64,000 nt of DNA from Streptomyces iranensis (GCF_017874715.1 NZ_JAGGLR010000026.1:1-64000); one strand, 5' to 3'; numbered from the stretch's first letter, positions 25,377 to 34,642 are shown. The notes: generated from the letters alone by a model not told the origin. Numbers and translations are program-made.

Positions 25377-26717
25377 TCAGCCTCGTACCGCGCCGGTGAC
25401 GATCCAGCGGCCGGAGCGGGTGCGCAGCCACAGGGTCGCCATCCGGACCGACATCATCAGCGCCATGGTGCACCACAGCGCGGTCAGGCCCCCGCCGAGC
25501 GAGGGCACCAGCAGCGCCACCGGGGCGAAGACGGCCAGCGTGGCGATCATCGCCCAGGCCAGATACGGCCCGTCGCCCGCGCCCATCAGCACGCCGTCGA
25601 GGACGAAGACCACACCCGAGACCGGCTGGATGAGGGCCGTGACCAGCAGGGCGGGCAGCAGGGCGTCCCGCACCGCGGAATCGGTGGTGAACAGGGGAAT
25701 GAACAGCGGCCGGGAAGCCACCACCAGCAGGCCCAGCGTCACGCCCGAGGCGATACCCCACTGCACCATGCGACGGCAGGCGGCCCGTGCCCCCTCCTCG
25801 TCGCCGGCCCCCAGATGGCGTCCGATGATCGCCTGGCCCGCGATGGCGATGGCGTCCAGGGCGAACGCCAGCAGGCTCCACAGGGTGAGCACGATCTGAT
25901 GGGCGGCGATATCGGTGTCGCCGAGGCGAGCCGCCACAGCCGTCGCGATCAGCATCACGGCGCGCAGCGAGAGCGTACGGATCAGCAGCGGTGCCCCGGC
26001 GTGGGCACAGGCCCTGATGCCCGCGGCATCGGGCCGCAGCGAGGTGCCATGGCGCCTCGCACCCCGGATGACGACGGCGAGGTAGACGGCGGCCATGGCG
26101 TTCTGGGCGATCACCGTGCCCCAGGCCGAGCCCGCGATGCCCAGCCCGGCCCCATAGACCAGGACGGCGTTCAGCGCGGCGTTGGCCCCGAAGCCGCCGA
26201 TGGCGACATACAGCGGGGTCCGGGTGTCCTGGAGACCGCGCAGCACACCGGTGGCGGCGAGCACCATCAGCATCGCAGGGATGCCGAGGGTGCTGATCCG
26301 CAGATAGGTGATGGCGTAGGGCGTGGCGGTGTCCGAGGCGCCGAAGAGGTCGACCAGGGCGGGGGCGGTGGGAAGGGCGACGGCGATGACGGCGGCGCCG
26401 AGCAGCAGGGCCAGCCAGATGCCGTCCATGCCCTGCCGTATCGCCCCGGCGAGGTCGCCCGCGCCGACCCGGCGGGCCACCGCCGCGGTGGTGGCGTAGG
26501 CGAGGAAGACGAAGATGTTGACTGCGGTGGCGAGCAGGGCCGCGGCGACCCCCAGACCGGCCAGCTGGGCGGTGCCCAGATGGCCGACGACGGCACTGTC
26601 GACCATGACGAAGAGGGGTTCCGCCACGAGCGCGCCGAAGGCGGGAAGCGCGAGTGCGATGATCTCGCGGTCATGGTGGCGCGGGGTGCTCCGCGCGCTC
26701 GTGGGGGCCTGTGTCAT
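25377..26717 (-). CDS. MATE-family efflux transporter
   Basis: This 446-residue protein has about 12 membrane helices in two homologous halves and the DinF-like MATE opening (P-A-F-G-A-L-V-A-E-P-L, then D-S-A-V-V-G-H-L-G). It probably exports drugs or metabolites using an ion gradient; the substrate is unknown. ATG at 26717 lies 6 bases after a TACATT -10, so the transcript is probably leaderless. It is the common neighbour of dnaB in streptomycetes. Confidence 0.88.
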   Translation of the reverse strand: MTQAPTSARSTPRHHDREIIALALPAFGALVAEPLFVMVDSAVVGHLGTAQLAGLGVAAALLATAVNIFVFLAYATTAAVARRVGAGDLAGAIRQGMDGIWLALLLGAAVIAVALPTAPALVDLFGASDTATPYAITYLRISTLGIPAMLMVLAATGVLRGLQDTRTPLYVAIGGFGANAALNAVLVYGAGLGIAGSAWGTVIAQNAMAAVYLAVVIRGARRHGTSLRPDAAGIRACAHAGAPLLIRTLSLRAVMLIATAVAARLGDTDIAAHQIVLTLWSLLAFALDAIAIAGQAIIGRHLGAGDEEGARAACRRMVQWGIASGVTLGLLVVASRPLFIPLFTTDSAVRDALLPALLVTALIQPVSGVVFVLDGVLMGAGDGPYLAWAMIATLAVFAPVALLVPSLGGGLTALWCTMALMMSVRMATLWLRTRSGRWIVTGAVRG

Positions 26718-26723
26718 GAGGGC

Positions 26724-26753
26724 AATGTAATCGTCCACAGGTAAGAGACACAA
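26724..26753 (-). promoter_or_regulatory. promoter of the MATE gene
   Basis: On the minus strand TTGTGT (26753-26748) is separated by 18 bases from TACATT (26729-26724), a good vegetative promoter. The start site would coincide with the ATG. A DnaA-box-like TCGTCCACA lies in the spacer. Confidence 0.65.
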
Positions 26754-26993
26754 GCTGCCCCCGGTCCTTACAAGGCGGCGCACGGGACGATCTTCTCTGC
26801 GCCCTTTGTCGTGATCTTGCGCTGGGGGCGGAAGTTTTTCTTCTGCACAGCCACTGGATAGAGAAACCGCAGGTCAGGCTTGGGCTCTCGGGGTGATTGT
26901 GTGTTTGTCCACAGCACTGTCCCCCGGCCCGTGCACAGGTTCGCGCGACTTACCCACAGGATGGATCCCATCATCCACATGCCCTGTGGATAA
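26731..26993. other. cluster of DnaA boxes upstream of dnaB
   Basis: Five 9-mers match or nearly match DnaA boxes: TCGTCCACA (26731-26739, +), TTGTCCACA (26905-26913, +, consensus), TTACCCACA (26950-26958, +), TCATCCACA (26971-26979, +) and TTATCCACA on the minus strand (26993-26985, consensus). Four lie within 90 bases, next to a stretch (about 26820-26905) that is AT-richer than its surroundings. The whole interval 26754-27177 contains no convincing gene. Confidence 0.6.
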
Positions 26994-27177
26994 CCAAGTT
27001 GGCTGGCGGTCCCGACGGGCCTACCGTGGTCCGGCGCCCGCCACCCGATCCGGTCCTGGAAGCCCCGGCCTCCGATGCGCCGTGTCCGGAAAGCCGGCCG
27101 CTCAGTTGTGTCATAGCCGTGCCGTAAGAAGGACGGGCACGGCGAGGTTCGCTTCGCGGACGGGAGGAGGTGGCGGG

Positions 27178-28656
27178 GTGAGCGTGCCCGAGCCCATGGA
27201 CGACCCATGGGCGGACTCCGGCCCGTCCGATCGGTTCCCGTCCCCCCGCTTCCGCCGCGGTGAGGGCGGCGGCCGGGGCCGCGATGGACAGGACCGCGAC
27301 GGAGGCGGCGGCTCCGCCTGGGAGGGCTCCGGCTTCGAGCGCGTTCCGCCCCAGGATCTCGACGCCGAGCAGTCCGTCCTCGGCGGCATGCTGCTCTCCA
27401 AGGACGCCATCGCCGATGTGGTCGAGGTCCTCAAGGGCAATGACTTCTACCGGCCCGCTCATGAGACCGTCTACCAGGCCATCCTGGACCTCTACGCCAA
27501 GGGCGAGCCGGCCGACCCGATCACCGTCGCCGCGGAGCTGACCAAGCGCGGCGAGATCGCCCGGGTCGGCGGCGCCTCGTATCTCCACACTCTCGTCCAG
27601 TCGGTCCCCACCGCCGCCAACGCCGAGTACTACGCGGAGATCGTCCACGAGCGCGCCGTGCTGCGACGCCTCGTCGAGGCCGGCACCCGCATCACCCAGA
27701 TGGGATACGCGGCGGACGGGGACGTCGACGAGATCGTCAACAACGCCCAGGCTGAGATCTACGCCGTCACCGAGCAGCGCACCAGCGAGGACTATCTGCC
27801 GCTCGGCGACATCATGGAGGGCGCACTCGACGAGATCGAGGCGATCGGCTCGCGCAGCGGACAGATGTCCGGCGTGCCCACCGGCTTCACCGACCTGGAC
27901 TCCCTGACGAACGGGCTGCATCCGGGCCAGATGATCGTCATTGCCGCCCGCCCCGCCATGGGTAAGTCCACCCTGGCCCTCGACTTCGCGCGCGCCTGCT
28001 CCATCAAGCACGCCATGCCGAGCGTCATCTTCTCCCTGGAGATGGGCCGCAACGAGATCGCGATGCGTCTGCTCTCCGCCGAGGCCCGGGTGGCGCTCCA
28101 CCACATGCGCTCCGGCAGCATGACCGACGAGGACTGGACCCGGCTGGCCCGCCGGATGCCGGACGTCTCCCAGGCCCCGCTCTTCATCGACGACTCCCCG
28201 AACCTGTCGATGATGGAGATCCGCGCCAAGTGTCGCCGCCTCAAGCAGCGCAATGACCTCCAACTGGTCATCATCGACTACCTCCAGCTGATGCAGTCCG
28301 GCGGCGCCCGGCGCCCCGAGAGCCGTCAGCAGGAGGTCTCGGACATGTCGCGAAACCTGAAGCTGCTGGCCAAGGAGCTGGAAGTACCGGTCATCGCGCT
28401 CTCCCAGCTGAACCGAGGCCCCGAGCAGCGCACGGACAAGAAGCCGATGGTCTCGGACCTCCGAGAGAGTGGATCCATCGAGCAGGATGCCGACATGGTC
28501 ATCCTGCTCCACCGCGAGGACGCCTACGAGAAGGAGTCGCCGCGCGCGGGCGAGGCGGACCTGATCGTGGCCAAGCACCGTAACGGCCCGACGGCCACGA
28601 TCACGGTCGCCTTCCAGGGCCACTACTCCCGCTTCGTGGACATGGCCCAGACCTGA
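27178..28656 (+). CDS. dnaB: replicative DNA helicase DnaB
   Basis: This 492-residue hexameric helicase unwinds DNA ahead of the replication fork. It has about 55 disordered Gly/Arg-rich residues, the primase-interacting N-terminal domain (about 60-160) and a RecA-like motor with Walker A (P-A-M-G-K-S-T, near 258-264) and Walker B (I-I-D-Y-L-Q-L, near 364-370). No intein interrupts it. GTG at 27178 follows GGAGGAGG. The order rplI, MATE gene, dnaB is typical of streptomycetes. Control by the upstream DnaA boxes is possible. Confidence 0.96.
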   Translation: MSVPEPMDDPWADSGPSDRFPSPRFRRGEGGGRGRDGQDRDGGGGSAWEGSGFERVPPQDLDAEQSVLGGMLLSKDAIADVVEVLKGNDFYRPAHETVYQAILDLYAKGEPADPITVAAELTKRGEIARVGGASYLHTLVQSVPTAANAEYYAEIVHERAVLRRLVEAGTRITQMGYAADGDVDEIVNNAQAEIYAVTEQRTSEDYLPLGDIMEGALDEIEAIGSRSGQMSGVPTGFTDLDSLTNGLHPGQMIVIAARPAMGKSTLALDFARACSIKHAMPSVIFSLEMGRNEIAMRLLSAEARVALHHMRSGSMTDEDWTRLARRMPDVSQAPLFIDDSPNLSMMEIRAKCRRLKQRNDLQLVIIDYLQLMQSGGARRPESRQQEVSDMSRNLKLLAKELEVPVIALSQLNRGPEQRTDKKPMVSDLRESGSIEQDADMVILLHREDAYEKESPRAGEADLIVAKHRNGPTATITVAFQGHYSRFVDMAQT

Positions 28657-28755
28657 CAGTCATTGCCCGACCTGACAGTTGCTGCCTGGCGCGCGTTTTG
28701 CTGTTCCCGCAAAGAACTTTGTCAGGTTGTCCTGGGCGGGGGCAGGTTGGTGGGC

Positions 28756-29367
28756 ATGGACAAACAGTTCTGGGACGACATGTACGGCAGTCGTGACCAG
28801 CTCTTCAGTGGGGCGCCCAACGGGGTGCTCGTCAGCGAGGTCGCCGAGATGCCGCCGGGGCAGGCGCTTGACGTGGGATGTGGGGAGGGTGGCGACGCGG
28901 TCTGGCTGGCTCGGCGCGGCTGGCAGGTGACCGCGGTGGACATCTCCCGGGTCGCCCTGGAGCGTGCCGCCGCGGCTGCTGCGGCCGCCGCGGACATCGA
29001 GGGCCGGGTGGCGTGGACGCGGGCCGATCTGAGCAGTACGCCGCTCCCGGCCGCGGCGTTCGACCTGGTGTCGGTCCAGTACTTTCCGCTCAGGCGTCAG
29101 CCGGACCACGGCGCGCTGCGTGGCCTGCTGGCCGCCGTCGCGCCCGGGGGCACGCTGCTGTTCGCCACGCATGACCTCGCCGATCTGACCCCGCGCCCGG
29201 AGCAGGGCTTCGACCCCGGGGACTACTACCAGCCCGACGACGTCGCCGGGGTGCTCGACGACGACTGGGAGGTTGTGGTCAACGAGACCCGTCCGCGCAC
29301 CGCTCCCGCCCCCGCCGGCACCCACCACACCCATGACACCGTGCTGCGAGCGCGACGGCTGCGGTAA
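28756..29367 (+). CDS. class I SAM-dependent methyltransferase
   Basis: This 203-residue protein has a Rossmann SAM-binding core: motif I D-V-G-C-G-E-G-G-D near residues 40-48, the acidic end of strand 2 in T-A-V-D-I-S, and a motif-IV-like F-D-L-V-S-V-Q-Y. It resembles the small methyltransferases related to thiopurine and tellurite detoxification, but the substrate is unknown. ATG at 28756 was chosen because the aromatic family opening K-Q-F-W-D-D follows it. It converges with the deformylase gene 24 bases away, with a CGGTAAG tandem repeat between them. Confidence 0.82.
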   Translation: MDKQFWDDMYGSRDQLFSGAPNGVLVSEVAEMPPGQALDVGCGEGGDAVWLARRGWQVTAVDISRVALERAAAAAAAAADIEGRVAWTRADLSSTPLPAAAFDLVSVQYFPLRRQPDHGALRGLLAAVAPGGTLLFATHDLADLTPRPEQGFDPGDYYQPDDVAGVLDDDWEVVVNETRPRTAPAPAGTHHTHDTVLRARRLR

Positions 29368-29391
29368 GCGGTAAGCGGTAACCGGGACCGG

Positions 29392-30057
29392 TCAGGGCTG
29401 GAGCTGGTGGCCCAGGGCCGTCGCCTTCTCCACGCGGCGGGCGAGGACCTCCTCATGACGGTCCGCCATCTGCCGCAGCGCGTCCTTGCGGTCGCGCTTG
29501 GAGAGCCGGTCGATGTAGAGGTGCCCCGAGAGGTGGTCGGCCTCGTGCTGCAGACACCGGGCGAAGTAGCCGGTGCCCTCGATCACCAGTGGGTTGCCGT
29601 CCTTGTCGGCGCCGCGGACCACGGTGCGGTCGGTGCGCGGTACGTCCATCCGCGCGCCCGGTACGGACAGACAGCCCTCGCCCTCCTCGATGAGCAGCCG
29701 ATGGGCCGGGTCGGGCTGGTCCAGGACGGGGTTGATGATGTGGCCGATGTGCCGTACGCCGTGGTCGTCCGGGCAGTCGTAGACGAACAGCCGCAGATCG
29801 ACGTCGACCTGATTGGCGGCCAGCCCGGCGCCGTCGGCGATGTACATGGTGAGGAACATGTCGTCGATGAGGGCGCTCAGCTCGGGTGTGCCGAACTCGG
29901 TCACCTCGCGGCAGGAGCGGCGGAGCACCTCCTCGCCCACCTCGGTGATCCGGCGCGGGGAACCGCGCTCGGCCTCGGGAGGCAGCGCCGGATAGGAGTC
30001 GACGGGTTTCCCCTGCACCAGGACGCGCAACGCTGACCTCACCTTTTCCGCCCCCAC
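29392..30057 (-). CDS. def: peptide deformylase
   Basis: This 221-residue metalloenzyme removes the formyl group from nascent proteins. All three motifs are present: G-A-G-L-A-A-N-Q (76-83), E-G-C-L-S (127-131) and H171-E172-A-D-H175. The cysteine and two histidines bind the metal. The N-terminal extension of about 35 residues is longer than usual. The start could be the GTG at 30057 or a GTG five codons later. Streptomycetes carry several def paralogues, and this need not be the main one. Confidence 0.9.
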   Translation of the reverse strand: MGAEKVRSALRVLVQGKPVDSYPALPPEAERGSPRRITEVGEEVLRRSCREVTEFGTPELSALIDDMFLTMYIADGAGLAANQVDVDLRLFVYDCPDDHGVRHIGHIINPVLDQPDPAHRLLIEEGEGCLSVPGARMDVPRTDRTVVRGADKDGNPLVIEGTGYFARCLQHEADHLSGHLYIDRLSKRDRKDALRQMADRHEEVLARRVEKATALGHQLQP

Positions 30058-30183
30058 TGCCGGCCGCCTGATGGCCGCTCACGGCCGCTGACGGCCGCCC
30101 CCGCTGATGGTCATGTCCGGCCAACGTAGCAGGGGCGGTTCGGCCACGGCTCCGGCGCGCGTCAGATCGCGTCAGGTACGGGG

Positions 30184-30522
30184 TCAGAGCGCTTCGCCGA
30201 GCTCCTCCAGCAGCCGCCGCTTGCTGCGGGCCCCGACCAGCGACCGCACCGGCTCGCCCGCCCGGAACAGCATCAGGGTCGGCATCGAGAGCACCCCGTA
30301 CGCGTTGGTGGTGGACGGGTTCTCGTCCACGTCCAGGGACACCACCTTCAGCCGGTGACCCTCCTCCTGCGCGATCTCCGCCAGCACCGGCGCGATCATC
30401 CGGCACGGCGGGCACCACGAGGCGGTGAACTTCACCAGCACCGGCAGCTCGGCCGCCAGCACCTCCTCGGCGAAGGTGGCGTCCGTGACCGTGGCCACTC
30501 CCCCGGTGTGTGTCAGTGACAT
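30184..30522 (-). CDS. thioredoxin with a WCPPC active site
   Basis: This 112-residue thioredoxin-fold protein has W-C-P-P-C at 36-40 instead of the classical W-C-G-P-C seen in trxA at 1.1 kb. A second Pro usually makes the disulfide behave differently, so it may be a specialised reductant. GGGAG lies 7 bases before the ATG. It lies 58 bases downstream of the MerR gene on the same strand and is probably cotranscribed and regulated with it. Confidence 0.9.
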   Translation of the reverse strand: MSLTHTGGVATVTDATFAEEVLAAELPVLVKFTASWCPPCRMIAPVLAEIAQEEGHRLKVVSLDVDENPSTTNAYGVLSMPTLMLFRAGEPVRSLVGARSKRRLLEELGEAL

Positions 30523-30580
30523 GTCATATCTCCCTTGGAGTCTTCGTCGTGCGGGTGGAGCTGTTGTGGTTACGGCGGAC

Positions 30581-31012
30581 TCACGGGCCGGGTGGTGTCA
30601 GCTCGCAGCGCGGCTCCGGGGCTCCTTCGGGCGCCGTCGCCGCGGCCTCCAGCTCCGCACGGGCCCGCTCCGCCTGGACGAGCTGTGTCCCGACCCCCTC
30701 CCGGATCGCGCTCAGCCGGGCGATGCACTCGTCCAGCTCGGCGAGCTTGCGCCGGTAGACGTCCAGCGAGGCGGGGCAGGAGTCACCGGCCGGATGGCCG
30801 GAGCGCAGGCACTCGACGAACGGACGCGTCTCCTCCAGCTCGAAGCCGAAGTCCCGCAGCGTGCGGATCTGCTGGAGCAGCCGCAGGTCCTCCTCGTCGT
30901 ACGACCGGTAACCATTGCCGGTGCGGCGCGCGGGCAGCAGCCCGAGCGACTCGTAATAGCGCAGGGTGCGGGTGGTCGTACCCGCCCGTTCGGCCAGCTC
31001 TCCGATCCGCAT
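30581..31012 (-). CDS. MerR-family transcriptional regulator
   Basis: This 143-residue protein has the MerR winged helix (M-R-I-G-E-L-A-x-x-A-G followed by T-L-R-Y-Y-E at 16-21), a dimerisation helix and an effector region with two cysteines (68 and 79). A redox or metal signal through these cysteines is possible, and the downstream thioredoxin would fit a thiol response, but this is inference. A perfect dyad 15-34 bases before the start is the likely operator. Confidence 0.88.
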   Translation of the reverse strand: MRIGELAERAGTTTRTLRYYESLGLLPARRTGNGYRSYDEEDLRLLQQIRTLRDFGFELEETRPFVECLRSGHPAGDSCPASLDVYRRKLAELDECIARLSAIREGVGTQLVQAERARAELEAAATAPEGAPEPRCELTPPGP

Positions 31013-31026
31013 GACTTGACGGTAGA

Positions 31027-31046
31027 CCTTGACCCCGGCGTCAAGG
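31027..31046 (-). promoter_or_regulatory. MerR operator
   Basis: CCTTGAC and GTCAAGG form a perfect 7-bp inverted repeat around a 6-base centre, a 20-bp dyad of the MerR type. It contains a TTGAC that could serve as the -35. A matching -10 at the usual 19-bp spacing is not convincing. Confidence 0.65.
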
Positions 31047-31093
31047 CCAGAGCGCGGTGCGGGGCTGGGTGGTACCCGGCCGCCGACCGATGA

Positions 31094-31123
31094 CTGACCG
31101 GTGTCAGACCATCGCCGTAGAGT
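31094..31123 (+). promoter_or_regulatory. promoter of the serine hydrolase gene, probably leaderless
   Basis: CTGACC (31094-31099) and TAGAGT (31118-31123) are 18 bases apart, and the ATG follows 6 bases after the -10. Confidence 0.55.
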
Positions 31124-31129
31124 GCCGAT

Positions 31130-32518
31130 ATGACCACACCCGACGTGGATGAGTTCGCCGAGCCGCTGGCCGCCACCCGCCGTGCCCTGCTGCGGCGCCT
31201 CGCCCGCGGCCAGGTCGAGGGCCGTGCCCCGTCCCTGGTCGGGGCCGTGGTGCGGGAGGGGCGGCTGGTGTGGACGGGTTCGCGCAGCTCTGTGGACGGA
31301 TCCGCACCGGACACCGACACCCAGTACCGCATCGGCTCCTTGACCAAGACCTTTGTGGCGGTGCTGGTGATGCGGCTGCGCGACGAGGGGCTGCTGGACC
31401 TCGGCGATCCGCTGGCCAAGCATCTGGACGTGCCGGAGGCCGAGGGCGCGACCGTGGCCCAGCTCCTCTCCCACACCTCGGGTCTCGCGGCCGAGGCCCG
31501 CGGCCCCTGGTGGGAGCGCACGCCCGGGGCGCTGCGGCCCGGGACCGCCGATGTCTTCGGCGAGCGCCCGCTGATCCACCCCGCGGGCCGCCGTCACCAC
31601 TACTCCAACCCCGGTTTCGCGCTGCTCGGCGCGCTGGTCGAGCGGCTGGGCGGAGCACCCTGGGGCGAGGTGCTCGCGCATGAGGTGCTGGAGCCGCTGG
31701 GGATGGGGCGTACGTCGCTCGAGCCGCGGGCGCCGCACGCCGGGGGATGGGCCGTGCACCCCTGGGCGGATGTGCTGCTGCCCGAACCGGCCGAGGACAC
31801 CGGGCGGATGGGCCCGGCCGGGCAGCTCTGGTCGACCGCCGGGGATCTGGCCCGCTTCGCCGCCTTCCTGCTGGACGGGGACGACCGGGTGCTCGGCGCG
31901 GAGTCGCTCGCCGAGATGCGGGCGCCCGCCGTCGCCCCCGAGGAGGGGGACTGGGACGGCGGCTATGGCCTGGGGACACAGCTCGTCCGTCACGGCGGGC
32001 GGTTCCTCCACGGCCACACCGGCTCCATGCCCGGCTTCCTGGCCTCGCTGTGGGTGAGCGCCGAGGACCGGCTGGCCGGGATCGCGCTGGCCAACACCAC
32101 CTCGGGGCCCGCGATCGGCACCATCGCCGCCGACCTCATACGGATCGTGGCGGAGCGCGAGCCCCGCATCCCCGAGCCGTGGCGGCCGCTGACCGAGGTC
32201 GATCCGGCGCTGCTGGCGCTGACCGGCCCCTGGTACTGGGGCCCCCGCGCCCACCACCTGCGGCTGCGCGCGGACCGCGGACTGGAGCTGTCCCCGGCCA
32301 CCGGGGGAGGCCGGGCCTCCCGCTTCAGGGCCGAGCCGGACGGCACCTGGACGGGGCTCGACGGCTATTACGCGGGGGAGACGCTGCGGGTGGTCGAGGG
32401 GGAGGGCGGCGCCCCGGCCCATCTGGACCTGGGCACCTTCGTATTCACCCGGGAGCCCTATGCCCCGGGTGACGTGGTGCCCGGCGGGGTCGACCCGGAG
32501 GGCTGGCGCGCGCTCTGA
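31130..32518 (+). CDS. beta-lactamase-fold serine hydrolase
   Basis: This 462-residue protein belongs to the class C beta-lactamase/DD-peptidase-like family. The nucleophile motif is S70-L-T-K73, the Y-S-N motif lies near 157 and H-T-G near 295. About 100 C-terminal residues form an extra beta-rich domain. No signal peptide is visible, so it is probably cytoplasmic and may be an esterase or peptidase. The physiological substrate is unknown. Confidence 0.85.
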   Translation: MTTPDVDEFAEPLAATRRALLRRLARGQVEGRAPSLVGAVVREGRLVWTGSRSSVDGSAPDTDTQYRIGSLTKTFVAVLVMRLRDEGLLDLGDPLAKHLDVPEAEGATVAQLLSHTSGLAAEARGPWWERTPGALRPGTADVFGERPLIHPAGRRHHYSNPGFALLGALVERLGGAPWGEVLAHEVLEPLGMGRTSLEPRAPHAGGWAVHPWADVLLPEPAEDTGRMGPAGQLWSTAGDLARFAAFLLDGDDRVLGAESLAEMRAPAVAPEEGDWDGGYGLGTQLVRHGGRFLHGHTGSMPGFLASLWVSAEDRLAGIALANTTSGPAIGTIAADLIRIVAEREPRIPEPWRPLTEVDPALLALTGPWYWGPRAHHLRLRADRGLELSPATGGGRASRFRAEPDGTWTGLDGYYAGETLRVVEGEGGAPAHLDLGTFVFTREPYAPGDVVPGGVDPEGWRAL

Positions 32519-32857
32519 GGGGGAGGCGGCGGGGCGGGAGCGGAGTGCCGCGTTCCGGCGGGTTGTCGAGGATCCGGCGGCCGTAGCCTGACCCCGCCGG
32601 TGGTACGCACGGCTGGGGGCTGGGTCGGCGGTGCGGCGGGCGGCAGGTTGGTCTCCGGTTCTCCCGTACGTCGGTTCGCGGGTACGCCGGTGGGTTCGGT
32701 ACGCCGGTCTGCCGGTTCAGCCGGTACGCCGGGACTTCGGTGCGTCGGTGCGTCGGTGCGTCGGGGCTCATGTGTCCCCGTACCCCCGTACCTCGTATCT
32801 CCGTGCGGGAGCGGCCTGATCCGACCTGTCACCCTCCCCTCCCCCAGGAGCCCCGCC
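32519..32857. repeat. intergenic region with degenerate short repeats
   Basis: These 339 bases hold no supportable gene. From about 32670 to 32775 they consist of degenerate repeats of CGGTACGCCGGT and three near-perfect GGTGCGTC units. The last 30 bases provide the AGGAG ribosome site of the next gene. No clear promoter is seen. Confidence 0.6.
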
Positions 32858-34154
32858 GTGCGCTCGTCCACGCTTCGTCTCAGCGCCTCCCTGCTCGCCC
32901 TCAGCACCGTCATGGCCGCATCCATGGTCGCCTCCGGGACGGCCACCGCCCGGTCCGGCGGCTCGGCGGTCGGCCGCGACCGGCCGGGGGCCGTCTGGTC
33001 GGCCGGGTGGGCCGCCCCCGTCCAGCGCCCCAGCTCCGGCTTCGAGAAGAACTGGGCCGAGAGCGGCTTCGCCGGGCGTACCGCCCAGACCCTGCGTCAG
33101 GTCGTCAGGGTCACCGGCGGCGGCATGGCGGCCCGGATCAGGCTGTCGAACCGCTATGGCACCGCGCCGCTGAGGATCGCGGGCGCGACCATCGCCCGTA
33201 CCGCGCACGGCGCCTCCGTCCACGGCGCGAGCCTGCGCGCGCTGACCTTCGGGAACCGGCGATCGGTGGAGATCCCGGCGGGCGGGGAGACGGTGAGCGA
33301 CGCGGCTCCGATGCGGGTGGCGGCCCGTCAGCCGGTCACGGTCACGCTGTACTTCGCCCGCCCGACCGGCCCCGCCACCTTCCACGCCCAGGCGTACGCC
33401 CGCAGCTTCCGCGCGGACGGCGACCACCGTGCCGACCGCGCCGGGACAGCCTTCACCGAGACCACCAACTCCTGTGTACTACCTCTCCGATGTCGAGGTC
33501 ACCGGCGGCCCCCGGCAGCCCGGCACGGTGGTGGCCTTCGGCGACTCGATCACCGACGGCTTCGGTTCGACCTACGACGCCGACCACCGATGGCCGGATC
33601 TGCTGGCCGAGCGACTCGCGGCCATGGGCACCCCGCGCCCCGTCCTCAACTCCGGGATCGGCGGCAATCTGCTGCTGCACGACTCGGCCTGGTACGGCGA
33701 CCGGGCGGGTGCCCGCTTCCGGCGCGATGTCCTGGACAAGCCGGGCGTACGGTCGGTGATCCTGCTCGAGGGGCTCAACGACATCGGCTTCAGCGAGGTC
33801 GAGCTGCCCACCTACAAGCCCAATCCGCAGGTGTCGGCCGATGAGGTGATCGCCGGTTACCGGGAGCTGATCGCTCTCGCCCACGCCCGCGGGATCAAGG
33901 TCATCGGCGGGACGATCCTCCCCTTCAAGGGCGCCGAGTACCACACCCCGCGCGCCGAGGCGAAGCGCGCCGCGGTCAACGACTGGATCCGCACCTCGGG
34001 CGCCTTCGACGCGGTCGTCGACTTCGCGGGGGTCATGGCCGCGCCGTCCGATCCGCTGCGGCTGAACCCGGTGTACGACTCGGGCGACTTCAAGCACCCG
34101 AACGACGCGGGCTACCGGCGGATGGCCGAGGCCGTCGACCTCGCGACGCTGTGA
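32858..34154 (+). pseudogene. secreted SGNH/GDSL esterase, frameshifted
   Basis: Two adjacent frames together encode one secreted esterase of about 431 residues. The first frame starts at GTG 32858 (AGGAG before it), with a signal peptide ending near A-T-A and the N-terminal domain up to F-T-E-T-T-N-S. The second resumes at Y-Y-L-S-D-V and carries the SGNH blocks G-D-S-I-T-D-G, G-G-N-L-L and H-P-N-D. The total length of 1297 bases is one too many. Around 33473-33477 the DNA reads TCCTGTGTAC; removing one T gives TCC TGG TAC, that is S-W-Y, the expected join. It is either a true pseudogene or a sequencing error. Confidence 0.88.
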
Positions 34155-34186
34155 GGCCGCCGGCGGGGAAGTGAGATCAGGTCGGT

Positions 34187-34642
34187 TCAGGCCAGTGGCA
34201 GCTTGAAGCCGATGTGGCTGGCCTCGAAGCCGAGCCGCTCGTAGAAGCGGTGGGCGTCGATACGAGTCGTGTCCGAGGTGAGCTGCACCAGCACACACCC
34301 CTCGCGGCGCGACTCCTCGACGGCCCATTCGATCAGCTGGGTGCCGAGCCCGCCGCCGCGCTCCTCGGAGTGGATCCGGACGCCTTCGATGATCGAGCGT
34401 GTGGCGGCGCGCCGCGACAGCCCGGGGATCATGGTCAGCTGGAGGGTGCCGACGGTGCGGCCCTCCCGGACCGCGACGACCAGCCGCTGCTGGGGATCCG
34501 AGTCCAGCCGCTCGAAGGCGGCGCGGTACGGGGCCAGGTCGTCCGGGGACTCCCGGCGGGCGCCGAGCGGGTCGTCCGCCAGCATGGCCACGATCGCCGG
34601 GATGTCATCGGCGGTCGCGCGCCGTATCTCGAAGTCGCTCAT
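34187..34642 (-). CDS. GNAT-family N-acetyltransferase
   Basis: This 151-residue single-domain acetyltransferase has the acetyl-CoA loop R-G-G-G-L-G-T-Q near residues 94-101 and the C-terminal R-F-Y-E-R-L-G-F typical of GNATs that act on small molecules. The substrate is unknown. The ATG at 34642 is 7 bases after TAGGCT on the minus strand, so the transcript is probably leaderless. Confidence 0.87.
   Translation of the reverse strand: MSDFEIRRATADDIPAIVAMLADDPLGARRESPDDLAPYRAAFERLDSDPQQRLVVAVREGRTVGTLQLTMIPGLSRRAATRSIIEGVRIHSEERGGGLGTQLIEWAVEESRREGCVLVQLTSDTTRIDAHRFYERLGFEASHIGFKLPLA

Noticed and set aside
26768..27208. 146-codon minus-strand frame in the dnaB upstream region
   Set aside because: There is no family resemblance and no ribosome site, and it overlaps the dnaB start and the DnaA-box cluster. 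It is better read as intergenic.
29368..29391. CGGTAAG tandem repeat between the methyltransferase and deformylase genes
   Set aside because: Only about three 7-base units in a 24-base gap; no function can be supported.
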